Origin: Homarus americanus
Lineage: Eukaryota > Arthropoda > Malacostraca > Decapoda > Nephropidae
Direction: 5' to 3'
Assembly: GCF_018991925.1 (NCBI RefSeq)
Contig: NW_024735312.1
Coordinates: forward strand, 333,501-397,500
DNA length: 64,000 nt
The notes under the pieces were generated by a model. The model saw only the letters and a list, made by a program, of their open reading frames with translations, had not been told where the DNA came from and ran no database searches. Of this stretch, positions 1 to 10,669 are shown one piece after another (position 1 is the stretch's first letter; each line of letters opens with the position of its first letter). The translations under genes and the position numbers were made by a program.

Positions 1-182
1 TTAATGTTTACGAGAGAATGTAGGTGGGAGGGGAGGGTGGATGTGGGTGGGTAGGGTGAATGTTGGAGTGTGGGTGGGTTGGGTGGGTGTGGGTGTGTAT
101 GGGGGAGGTGAGAGGGCCAGACAGCTATACATTATTACGGATGACTTATTACCCCGCGTTGAAATCTCCCACTTCGGGGCTC

Positions 183-241
<59 letters not shown>

Positions 242-370
242 GTGGGAAAAAATATAATAAGTTCTCGCAACCAAATTATAATCTTAGACTAATTAGCTAA
301 TTAGAGCTAACCTAATCCAGTCTTAATTAACCCTAACCTTACCTAACCTAATCGTACAGCTAAATTAATG

Positions 371-440
<70 letters not shown>
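1..440. repeat. Microsatellite-rich stretch: (CT)n and (AT)n
   Basis: A GT-rich purine tract leads into a pure (CT)n run at about 186-238. A pure (AT)n run follows at about 374-439. Short reading frames here are translations of simple repeats (RERE, LSLS) and are not genes. Confidence 0.9.
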
Positions 441-443
<3 letters not shown>

Positions 444-1600
444 AACTAACAGGTGACCGTGACAAGTAAGAGAGGACAGATGCCACCCCAAGATGTGTGT
501 CAGAGTAGTGTATTAGTAGATGCTGTCCTGCCTAACAGTATGAGCTTCCTCTTAACAAAGTGTGAGTTGTAACAAGAAGTTTGATGGTAAAATAAAATTA
601 TAATTCACACTGCGAGACCAACAGATTTCTTTTTTCACAAAGTATTATTGAAAAGAAGTGATCCATGTAAGCTTGACGTAAACTTAGCTGTAAGCGACCT
701 AAGTTTGACATACAAATAGCTGTGAACGACTTAGTATCAATAAGCACCAAAAGATAAGACGTTATCTTGTGTATTACTGAAGCAAAGATCTTTGACTGTA
801 TATGTTAATTGAGAAATATTACGCATTACTACAAATACACCGAAATTTTTGGATGCTGGAATACTGCAGTTGTGAGTCTGTCTGCCTGTGTCTCTGTCCG
901 CTCTTGGTAGTGTTTTCTGCGCCCCCCTAATGTAACATAATACAGGGTTACATTCCCACACACGCTGTCATCTGGCCGTGTACAGTACCTCCTCACCCCG
1001 ACTAAATAACAAGGTTTAGTGTACCCGAAACATAGGAAAATATTGTTCTTCTCTGGAATATTGCTGCAATCATGATCGCTGTCATGATCATCGGCCTGGT
1101 GTAGCTGCGGTCAACTACAAGGCTGAGGTGAAGGATCTGCTGAAATTGATGGTTTAGGGAAGACACTTGAACCCTCATCTTGTACACCCTGACGCCTGCC
1201 TTCACAGACGCCATGATCATTGTTCACACTTGCTTCATTGTCAAGTATGTGGATGTTGTCTCGGCTCTTCCCCTCTCTTGTTTATTGTCGCTGGTATAGT
1301 TATTTACTTAACTTATATTTATCGGATTATATAAAGAATTTTCTCTTGTCATGAATTCCATCTTGACAGGTGTACAGCATATTAAATGTAGTTGAAACTT
1401 AGTATGGAAAAGTTAAAGTAATCTTAGTGTAGCACGATACTAGCCCTCACCCGCCATGTTTTCAATCGTATGGTTTGTCTAGCGTACACGAGTGCATGGT
1501 GGCAACAAGAGCAATTGCTTGGGATAGAGGGGAGGGGTTCGCGCCTAGCCCCGTGCTGCCCGTCATGAAAGCTGTGTAGCAGAGATTTCAATGCAGGTGT
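441..1600. other. Non-coding sequence, no feature seen
   Basis: No reading frame with recognisable content, no RNA gene and no clear repeat was seen. The stretch lies upstream of the first visible cnc exon and is probably intron or 5' flank of that gene, which is inference. Confidence 0.5.
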
Positions 1601-1654
1601 AGCGAGTTATCTGTGGTACTGAGCAGCTTCGTAGGGGCCAGAGTTTCCACGTAG

Positions 1655-1850
1655 AGGGGTAGCGACAGGAGCCTCGAGGTATAACTTGAGGGCCTGGAGG
1701 TGTAACACGAAGGCCTGGAGGCACAACTTGAGGTCCTGAAGGTACAACTTGAGGTCCTGAAGGTACAACTTGAGGACCTGTAGGTACAAAATGACCTCTA
1801 GGTACAACTTGAGGGCCTGGAGGTACAACTTGAGGGCCTGGTGATAGACG
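1655..1850. repeat. 21-bp minisatellite
   Basis: About eight imperfect tandem copies of a 21-bp unit built around GGTACAACTTGAGG. Because 21 is a multiple of three, the minus strand gives a false-looking ORF with seven-residue repeats of the LYLQDLK type. Confidence 0.85.
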
Positions 1851-1954
1851 GGGCCATGTTGCCAGGCTTCAGTTACAAGTAATCACAGGGACTCGGGTTA
1901 TAATGTCAGGGTCATTATTCTTACGAGCGGCTCTCCTCACTATGGCTAGATCAC

Positions 1955-2545
1955 TCTTGTTGGTTGAGGAGTAGTGCTGGTTGAGGAGTAGTGCTGGTTG
2001 AGGAGTAGTGTTGGTTGAGGAGTAGTGCTGGTTGAGGAGTAGTGTTGGTTGAGGAGTAGTGTTGGTTGAGGAGTAGTGCTGGTTGAGGCGTATTGTTGGT
2101 TGAGAAGTAGTGTTGGTTGAGGAGTAGTGTTGGTTGAGGAGTAGTGTTGGTTGAGGAGTAGTGTTGGTTGAGGAGTAGTGTTGGTTGAGGAGTAGTGCTG
2201 GTTGGAGTAGTGCTGGTTGAGGAGTAGTGTTGCTTGAGTGCAGTTGGTTGAGCAGTGCTTGGCTGGGAGGAGTAGTGTTGGCTGGAGAAGCAGTGCTGGT
2301 TGAGAAGCAGTGTTGGCTGGAGGAGCAGTGTTGGCTGGAGTGGTTACTGTTGGCTGAGTAGCAGTGTTGGCTATAGCTGAAAGTGTTGGTTGAGAAGTAG
2401 TGTTGGTTGAGGAGTAGTGTTGGTTGAGAAGTAGTGTTGGTTGAGGAGTAGTGCTGGTTGAGAAGTAGTGTTGGTTGAGGAGTAGTGCTGGTTGAGGAGT
2501 AGTGTTGGTTGAGGAGTAGTGCTGGTTGAGGAGTGTAAGAGAAGG
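1955..2545. repeat. 17-bp minisatellite
   Basis: Roughly thirty tandem copies of GAGGAGTAGTGCTGGTT (17 bp) with C/T variants. The segment at about 2215-2390 is more diverged and has shifted spacing. The unit has no stop triplet on the minus strand, so long ORFs open in several frames; I treat these as artefacts. Confidence 0.9.
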
Positions 2546-2730
2546 TAACAATCACTCATTCTATTCCCAGGCGGAGTAGTTTAGTAGACACTCCTCTAGC
2601 GGCTGTCCACTCACTGATACACTATAGGCTGCCTTTGACGATGGTGGGAGTAACACCTGAGTCGACTTTGATAGGGAGTCATGGGATCATTAGCTGACCC
2701 TTGGTGAACAAGTTACATTAAGGAATAACT

Positions 2731-2970
2731 GTGGAGATGGATGCAGTTTGTACTCGTAGATAGTAAACAAAAGCTATAACGCGCAGAGAGGTAGAGATGG
2801 ATGCAGTGTGTAGGCTCGTAAACAAAAGCTATAACGCGCCGAGAGGTAGAGATGGATGCAGTGTGTAGGCTCGTAAACAAAAGCTATAACGCGCAGAGAG
2901 GTAGAGATGGATGCAGTGTTTAGGTCGTAAACAAAAGCTATAACGCGCAGAGAGGTAGAGATGGATGCAG
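2731..2970. repeat. 55-bp minisatellite, about four copies
   Basis: Tandem copies of a 55-bp unit containing AGAGATGGATGCAGTG, then AAACAAAAGCTATAACGCGC. The copies are nearly identical apart from small indels, which suggests a recent expansion. Confidence 0.85.
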
Positions 2971-4565
2971 AGAATAAAAATTGCCCATGTCTTCATTATG
3001 GGAGAAACAAAGAAGTCTATGCAATCAGAAGAGAAAAAATGTTATCATCGGGTAAAGAAGGGTGTATGGGATTAAGGCCCCCGGGCTAGACGTGTTACTA
3101 TTGAAGACTTATAATCTGTCGCGGCTGGACTATTCCTGTGTAGTTGCCTGTCATTTAAAAGCCGACGGAATCACTGAACTAAAAAATAATAATGTGAAGA
3201 GGACCATTACTTCTCACAGTCTTTTCCTCCTACACGGCACCACAACGACAAACAGGAGATGTATCATTATAGACACATGAAAAACACTTTATATCTGTGC
3301 CTTCAATAGCATACAACCTGCTAGAGTGATACTTGTGGTAGTGTTCATAGTAAGGCAGTGAGGCGAAGGAAACTCACATATATAAGCCAAATGGTTTACT
3401 TTAAACCTACGAATTACGAGACTTTTTAACGTGTTAAAGGCATTACTAGGATACCAATGAGCGTCTCCAGGAGGGAACTTTATTTGTCCAAAAAGATAGT
3501 AAATCTTTAGGCTGTGTGAGTTAAGGGCAAGCTAACATTAACAGCCTGGTTGACTCAATGTTCACCCAGGAAGCTTGGTCACCCATCAAGCTAACTCAAC
3601 AGGGATTTCGTCTAATTTATTATTAGTTTTGTGGGAGTTTATTGTGTTATTTGTGTGATTTCATGTAGAGTATAATATCTAGTGGGGTTTAGTCCTGTGG
3701 AATTTTGTTGTTAGACTAGCTTCACTGTTCCCGCCGATGAGAAGAGATGGAAATTTTCACTGTGATCGGAGAAACTAAATAGTGAAAGGATTACCATAAG
3801 GTTTGGGGAATATACCTATGGGACGACCTAACCTTTGGGAGCACAACACGACTATAGTATCGCCTCGTCAGGACTCCGGTAAGTTGGATAATGATCGCTC
3901 TTATAACGAGAGAGAGTAAACCACTGATTAACCTGCTCAGTACACCTCCATCATCACGGTATACGAGTATTAACATTACTTGAAAAATTTGGCGATATAT
4001 CCAAAGAAAAATTTCCTTTAATATAGAATGTGTGTTACTAACGATGACTCCGCCGAACACAGCAACTACTGGGAACGGTTGAAAGCACACAGATTGTACT
4101 CCCAGGTACACACACACACACGCAAGACCTTTGTCATAACATACACTTTGGAAACTTTATAAAGTGTGGTCCATAATATGCACACACACAATATTAGGAT
4201 TTACTGTAGTAAGTTGGAAGATACACTATACATAACGTGAGGTGTCTGTGTGTGTGTAGGCCTGGGGTGGGGAGCGTGGAGGAGGCCGCCTCTTAACACA
4301 GTACATCCATTGAGGGAAGAAATGAGAGGGAGGTGTTACGGGCGGGTAGTGAGTGTTTTACGGCCCTGTATCTCCTCGCTAATGCTATAATGATGCGGTT
4401 TCCTTAAATTGAGGTGCGGTGCGGTGTACAGATCCTGGTGGTGGAGGCAGTAAACGAGGCGAGCGTCAGATTTATCATGCCTACCTAACTACTGACCATC
4501 ACCGCTGGTCCGTCGCCCTTACCTCTGCTCTCTCACTGGCACCTTTCACACACGTTTCTCTTGCA

Positions 4566-4566
<1 letters not shown>
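2971..4566. other. Non-coding sequence, no feature seen
   Basis: Only short reading frames without recognisable domains. There are short CA/GT runs near 4110 and 4245. I see no exon with both splice sites and conserved content. Confidence 0.5.
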
Positions 4567-4615
<49 letters not shown>

Positions 4616-5520
4616 TTATCACTCGTCCCTTGGAAGTTTAGCAGAGTTCCCAAACTGTTTAAATTTTCAAATATGTAGTTGAAACCCTGACATAAGAGTT
4701 GAGTGCTAGAGGGTGATGGGGAGGTGTAGAGCATTAGGTAGGTTAGGTTAGGGTGCTCATGATACTAGTGTAGGGTTTACGTAGTGTTTAGAGGTGTTGT
4801 GAGTGTGTACAGGTGTTGTGAGTGTGTACAGGTGTTGTGAGAGTGAAGAAGTGTTGTGAGAGTGAAGAGGTGTGAGTGTGAAGGAGTGTGATGTGAGTGT
4901 GTACAGGTGTTGTGAGCGTACAGGTGTTGTGAGAGTGTAGAGGTGTTGTGAGTGTGAATGAGTGTGTTGTGAGAGTGTACAGGTGTTGTGAGTGTGAATG
5001 AGTGTGTTGTAAGAGTGAAGAGGTGTGAGTGTGTTGTGGGAGGTGCCGGGGTGTGGTGGGCAGTCGTAGCTTGTGTTTGCGGCCCGGGAAGCAGTACAGG
5101 CACCGTCTAGGGTAGATAATGGTCAACCACAACACAAATTGGTTCGCGATTCACTGTCGCCTGAGTAGAAATTAGACATTTGTCAGGATCGGTGGGGCGT
5201 GGCCGAGCGTGGCGCTACGTGACCACGACGCCCACCACACACACACCTTATTAATTGACTCACGCCCACGCCTCACCGCCCACACCCCCGGGAGGCGGCC
5301 ACTCCACACCAACACCACCAAATCCCACCCACACCCCCATCATCATCACAACCACCCACACCCCCATCATCATTATCATCACCATCACAACCACCCACAC
5401 CCCCATCATCATCACTATCACAACCACCCACAACCCCAGGACAAACATTATTAACCACCATATTCTTCACCATCACCAATGAACAACAACCTCACCAACA
5501 ACAACAACAACAACACACAC
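4567..5520. repeat. (CA)n microsatellite, GTGTTGTGAGTGTG minisatellite and CCA/CAT-rich low complexity
   Basis: A pure (CA)n run covers about 4567-4613. From about 4790 to 5040 there is a degenerate minisatellite built on GGTGTTGTGAGTGTGTACA-type units. From about 5220 to 5520 the + strand is CCA/CAT-rich simple sequence. The His/Thr-rich reading frames across these tracts are translations of repeats. Confidence 0.8.
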
Positions 5521-6143
5521 AAACACAAGGGTTGAAGCTCTGGGGTCACTTCAGTAATATTGATACACCTACCATTCTAATGAAATAATTTTTACACGGA
5601 TGTTGGAGAGGTTTTTTGGGGCAACATAAAAAGGACAAATATAGAGATGACATTAAAACGCTTCATATATGATTTAATTTTTTTAGATACAAGTAGTGTG
5701 TTGTGAGGTGTCAGTGGATGGGCTATAACTCTTCGATCTACTTAATGTTGTGTTTATATTGAGATGTCCAGGCTAGTAATATATACAAGCCTAATAGATA
5801 ATAGGATGTGCTTCCTCTTGGTTGTGTGTCACTATTCTTCTGTCCAATGAGTATCCACCTGCCTCGCCCTCCCACTTTTAACTGAGAATAGTGTTTATTC
5901 TCGTGCTGGAGGCTGTGGTGTTCGGCCGGGATAATCTAACAACAAACAGAAGATCTTAATGTTCTCACGAAGAAAAATGTTAATGGTTAATTGAAGTGAC
6001 TTGTGCGGATAAACAGGAATTTCGACGCCAATGATTATCAAGATTATCTCTAAATATGAGGTTTGTTAAAAGAATAATTTCCTCATCAAAGGTTCAGGTA
6101 ACTGCAATCTACCCCACACTCTTCCTCCAACCTTGTAATATTT

Positions 6144-6145
<2 letters not shown>
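5521..6145. other. Non-coding sequence, no feature seen
   Basis: AT-rich sequence without long frames, repeats or recognisable motifs. Confidence 0.5.
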
Positions 6146-6230
<85 letters not shown>

Positions 6231-6301
6231 CTAATAATTCACTAAAAAAACTTTCACTTTATCTATATCTGATTTTCAGTGTTTTGATCAGCTAAGTACA
6301 C

Positions 6302-6340
<39 letters not shown>

Positions 6341-6576
6341 GTTAAGTGTGAGTAGAGGCGGAAATGGTAAAGTGCCTTTGTTTAGTGTGTGGTGTGTGTG
6401 TGTGTGTGAGAGCAGAAACGTAGGGAAGACACAGCCAGAATATATGTACCTGGGTTACATAACACGTGCTGTACCACCGTTAATTGGAACAAGGAACAGA
6501 GAGAGAAAGACATTGACAGACAAATAAACACGATAGTATATTAGTATATATATACAGTTTGGTGTATTTTCTAGTG

Positions 6577-6621
<45 letters not shown>

Positions 6622-7160
6622 CTTATTATATTCATTTAATCTTTATTTCATACTAATACTGTAACTCCCTCTTCCTTTCCAGTGTTCTTCATCTTTTTGT
6701 TGTCTCATGGTTTTCCTGTTATTATCGTGTATTACCTCCTCTTTATCTCTCTCACCTCCTTCCTTTCTTTCTCTTTTCTCATCCTTGTCTTACCCTGGTT
6801 TTCCTCCTTTCTTCTATCTCTCTCTCTCTACTTCTTTCCCTCCCCTCTTTACCCTCTCCCCCCACCCCTTAATCTTGCTATCTCTCTCTTCTTTATCCAC
6901 ACAGTGAGGATAAATCCTGCACTTACCTTACGCCATAACTCTCGCTGTTCTCTCGCTCGCTTGAAATGTCGTTCGACTGCCGATAATGCCGTACAATATA
7001 TTGGCCCAGGAGATATACAGCCAGCCAGACAGACCTCTTCATTCATCCAAGTCTGCCAGTTCTGTAGAAAATTGTCCTGAATCACTCACTCACTCACTCA
7101 CCCATTTACACTCACAGGCTGTTTCATTCATTCATTCATTCACTGGTTAACTCACTCATT
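6146..7160. repeat. Microsatellite cluster: (CA)n, (GA)n, (CT)n, pyrimidine tract, CACT/CATT repeats
   Basis: (CA)n at 6146-6229, (GA)n at 6305-6338 and (CT)n at 6578-6615. A long pyrimidine-rich tract runs from about 6665 to 6900. Short CACT and CATT tetranucleotide runs lie at about 7081-7145. Confidence 0.85.
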
Positions 7161-7900
7161 CACCCACCGAGAGAAGGTTTGTGAGTGGCATATAGACACC
7201 ACGGTAGAGCGGGGGCTGCATGGCGTACGGTGATATGAGCAAGTCTGGTCAAATGAGCCGTTGTCACAAAGCTTCGTGTTATTAATATCTTTGATTCGAT
7301 TTATCGCTCGAGGTAAAATCAAAGTTTTCATTGACCGGTTCGTTATCTTTGAAGCTCGGTATCGACCCTTGTTGGCTTGTACTCGTTAGTGTTATATTCA
7401 TGGGAAGGTGAGCGAAGGACTTCACCTTGGTACTTGATGACTCAGACCACGGTGGTAACCTTATTTCATGCTGGTCTAGTTTTTAGTTTAACAAATTTAT
7501 TGGCAAAGCTTGTAGTACAGTTTGCCTATTCTGAGTAATTCAGTCAGGTCTTGACACTGAGGGTGGTATCACTTCTCACTGCCACGCAGGACAGAGGTTA
7601 ATACACAAAGAAATACATCATATTCATTAGCAGTATATATAGGTCAGAGTCATGTGGGTGATGTCACTGTTTACTGCCATGCAGGACAGTGGATCATATA
7701 CATGTGTAGACATAATGTGCTGAAAACTGGATAACATAGTAAGAAACAATGTAGTTAAGTGATTATGTAGACATAGAACTGTAAGTGTTAGTTACAATCA
7801 TATTTGTATGCTATTATGGTTCTAACAAGTGTTGTGTGTGTTTCAGGGTCATGTGTGTATGTTAGTGTGTTGGTGCTAACGTAAGTGTTATTTGTTTCAG
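7161..7900. other. Probable intron upstream of first visible cnc exon
   Basis: The stretch has no coding signal. Two short segments around 7570-7600 and 7665-7695 (both containing ACTGCCA.GCAGGACAG) are a diverged local duplication. It ends in the acceptor TTTGTTTCAG at 7891-7900, with a fair pyrimidine-rich lead-in. Confidence 0.55.
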
Positions 7901-8200
7901 GGTCGGCTGGGCAGTCTGGTTCGGGTGGGAAATGGAGCGGTGGCAGGAGGTGGTGCAGTACCTAGGGCTGCCCAACTCTCCTCACCCAGGCTCCGCACAC
8001 GCCCATGGCCACCCACGGTGCTTCGCCCACCCACTCCCACGGGCACGAGCCGTCTCCACCATCCACATCCCTCTACCCCACTCGACTCCTCTCCTGCCAC
8101 CTTGCCGCCCGTGCCCAGGGCGTCCTCATCAACAACGCCACACTGCCGCCCCCCATGTCCGACCCCATGACCCACAACATCACCTACACCAACAGTATGG
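7901..8200 (+). CDS. cnc: cap'n'collar (CncC/Nrf-type) exon, N-terminal part, frame disrupted
   Basis: The exon lies between acceptor TTTGTTTCAG and donor G|GTAAGT. Its centre reads EMERWQEVVQYLGLPNSPHPG and its 3' part reads GVLINNATLPPPMSDPMTHN, both resembling the region upstream of the acidic activation segments of arthropod CncC. These two pieces are in different frames. The frame beginning at 7903 gives SAGQSGSGG, then must drop back one frame near 7930 for EMERWQ, and returns to the first frame by about 8005. The first and last frames agree with the phase of the next exon, so two compensating indels (assembly error or allele) are the simplest reading. Without them a TAG near 7963 would end translation. 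Role: N-terminal regulatory region of a nuclear bZIP activator. The start codon is not in this exon. The exact 5' border is less sure than the donor. Confidence 0.8.
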
Positions 8201-8572
8201 GTAAGTTGTCATGTTATGTCGTATCATGTCTCCCCATAACGTTGTGTAACTCACGTCTACCACAAACTTCCAGTAAAGTGGATGAGTTGTCCATTTTCCC
8301 GTAACTCCAGATTACTGCCTTGTACCTCCCCCGTTATCCTCCCTGGCACCACCTACATCAGCAGCACAGGTTAAGTTGTTCCTCTGTCTCTAGCCCCATA
8401 CCCCAGTGGTCTCCTGTTTCAGGCTATGAACCCCCGCCCCATGTTAACTGCTGTATCCCCACCCCCAATACTACCACAATCCGTCCTCTCTCTCTTCTCT
8501 CTCTCTCTCTGCGGAGAAAGAGGTTGTGGTGACCGAGTTTACAAAGTTAGTGGCATAAATTTTGCTGTAGGC
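8201..8572. other. Start of large cnc intron
   Basis: The sequence opens with GTAAGT. Near 8341-8372 a short segment reads like a weak echo of the preceding exon end (GTTYISST followed by GGTTAAG). It lacks a convincing frame, so I do not call it an exon. Confidence 0.6.
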
Positions 8573-9847
8573 TCTAACAAGATATATTAGGGTGTAACAG
8601 GGTATATTAGGGTGTAACAGGGTATATTAGGGTGCAACAGGGTATATTAGGGTGTAACAGGGTATATTAGGGTGTAACAGGGTATATTAGGGTGTAACAG
8701 GGTATATTAGGGTGTAACATGGTATATTAGGGTGTAACAGGATATATTAGGGTGTAACAGGATATATTAGGGTGCAACGGGGTATCTTAGGGTGTAACAG
8801 GGTATATTAGGGTGTAACAGGGTATATTAGGGTGTAACATGGTATATTAGGGTGTAACAGGATATATTAGGGTGTAACAGGATATATTAGGGTGCAACAG
8901 GGTATCTTAGGGTGTAACAGGGTATATTAGGGTGTAACAGGATATATTAGGGTGCAACGGGGTATATTAGGTGTAACGGTATATTAGGGTGTAACATGGT
9001 ATATTAGGGTGTAACAGGATATATTAGGGTGTAACAGGATATATTAGGGTGCAACAGGGTATATTAGGGTGTAACAGGTATATTAGGGTGTAACAGGGTA
9101 TATTAGAGTGTAACATGGTATATTAGGGTGTAACAGGATATATTAGGGTTATAACAGGATATATTAGGGTGTAACAGGGTATATTAGGGTGTAACAGTAT
9201 TTTAGGGTGTAACATAGTATATTAGGGTGTAACAGGATATATTAGGGTGTAACAGGATATATTAGGGTGCAACAGGGTATATTAGGGTGTAACAGGGTAT
9301 ATTAGGATGTAACGAAGTATATTAGGGTGCAACAGGGTATATTAGGGTGTAACAGGGTATATTAAGGTGTAACAGGGTATATTAAAGTGTAACAGAATTA
9401 TATTAGGGTGTAGGGTATATTAGAGTTGTAACAGGGTATATTAGGGTGTAACAGGGTATATTAGGGGTGTAACAGGGTATATTAGGGTGTAACATGTATA
9501 TTAGGGTGTAACAGATATATTAGGGTAAACAGGATATATTAGGGTGCAACGGGGGTATCTAGGGTGTAACAGGGTATTAGGGTGAACGGTATATTAGGGG
9601 TAACAGGATATATTAGGGGGAAACGGGGTATATTAGGTGTAACAGGTATATTAGGGTGTAACAGGGTGTATTAGGGTGTAACATGGGTATTAGGGGTGTA
9701 ACAGGGTATTAGGGGTAACAGGGTATATTAGGTGTAACAGGTATATTAGGGTGTAACAGGGTATATTAGTGTAACAGGGTATAGGGTGTAACAGGGTATA
9801 TTAGGGTGTAACAGGGTATATTAGGGTGTAACAGGGTATATTAGGGT
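8573..9847. repeat. 20-bp minisatellite, about 60 copies
   Basis: Tandem array of GGTGTAACAGGGTATATTAG (20 bp). Copies up to about 9380 are very regular, with A/G and C/T variants forming local patterns. Copies from about 9390 to 9790 carry many 1-3 base deletions. Each unit contains TTAGGG by chance of the consensus; the array is intronic, not telomeric. Confidence 0.95.
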
Positions 9848-9879
9848 GAGTATAATGCGGCAGGGATGCTCAGAGGTAG

Positions 9880-10003
9880 GTAACAGGTGTGAAGGGGTGA
9901 CAGTAACAGGTGTGAAGGGGTGACAGTAACAGGTGTGGAGGAGTGACAGTAACAGGTGTGAAGGGGTGACAGTAACAGGTGTGAGGGGGTGACAGTAACA
10001 AGT
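9880..10003. repeat. 23-bp minisatellite, five copies
   Basis: Five tandem copies of a 23-bp unit, GTAACAGGTGTGAAGGGG followed by TGACA, with single-base variants. It lies directly downstream of the 20-bp array and shares the GTAACAGG word with it. Confidence 0.9.
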
Positions 10004-10004
10004 A

Positions 10005-10600
10005 TGGAGATTGATTTTGATTTGATTTTGCCGCTTACAGCGGCTACTTTATTGTGCACCCCACACTCATCCTGTGAGCGGTAGCGCAAAAGGATTACAG
10101 AGTAGAGTTTACAAAGGGTCATGTTGTCAGGATATTATGGCACTGAATGTTACACAGTATTTCATTTACATTATTTGTTTAGTTCTATACATAAAGGGTA
10201 ACTTATTCACAAATGCTGAGTACAGGCGTGTGAGGCAGTATGTCTGGCCTCACACTTTGTTATTCACATTTACGTGGGAGGTATTCAAACATTGCGTATT
10301 TGGTTCTGTACATGAGAATTGATATAGTTACTATGCAAAAAAGTGGATACAATCATGTTGTTACTACCACACAGTGTGCTTGGACCTGTCCCTAAAGGGT
10401 TCTATCTTCACACAGTCGAGACGTAGGTTCAAGTGGCCATATGTATGGCCACACACTTTGATTCATTTTGTTTACATCTGCTTGAAGAACATACTGCCAG
10501 AGTGTACTTATATCCTAACCTTAATCTAGCGGTTACAACATCTTGTAATCAGTGATGTTACTTGCTCCATAAACATGTTTCACTGATACATATCTTCATG
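10005..10600 (-). mobile_element. Probable retroelement 3' end (LINE or SINE remnant)
   Basis: On the minus strand the segment ends in a tail of ATCAAAATCAAAATCAAT type (plus-strand 10008-10030), preceded by a compact region with GCCGCTGTAAGCGGCAAAA. A short simple tail next to a hairpin is typical of non-LTR 3' ends. Two internal segments near 10210-10265 and 10425-10465 share GTATGTCTGGCC/CACACTTTG-like words and may be an internal duplication. No transposase or RT frame is visible. The upstream limit is a guess. Confidence 0.4.
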
Positions 10601-10669
10601 GTAACCTATGGATCGACTAGTGCCTGTTTGCACTTGTCTACTTGCGTCAAACTCATCAATAAGTTCTGA

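Noticed and set aside
1869..2559. Minus-strand Asn/Gln/Ser/Thr-rich ORFs (LLLNQHYSST repeats)
   Set aside because: Translation of the 17-bp minisatellite in several overlapping frames; no independent coding evidence.
7892..8170. 92-codon + frame through cnc exon 1 (GRLGSLVRVGNG start)
   Set aside because: Although it is the longest single frame, its content is unlike CncC and its phase does not join exon 2. The other two frames carry the conserved words.
8313..8372. Possible extra cnc exon (GTTYISST then GGTTAAG)
   Set aside because: No acceptor with a pyrimidine tract, no conserved content, and exon 1 joins exon 2 in phase without it.
8573..9847. Telomeric repeat tract
   Set aside because: The unit is 20 bp with only one TTAGGG word; there is no pure TTAGG run.
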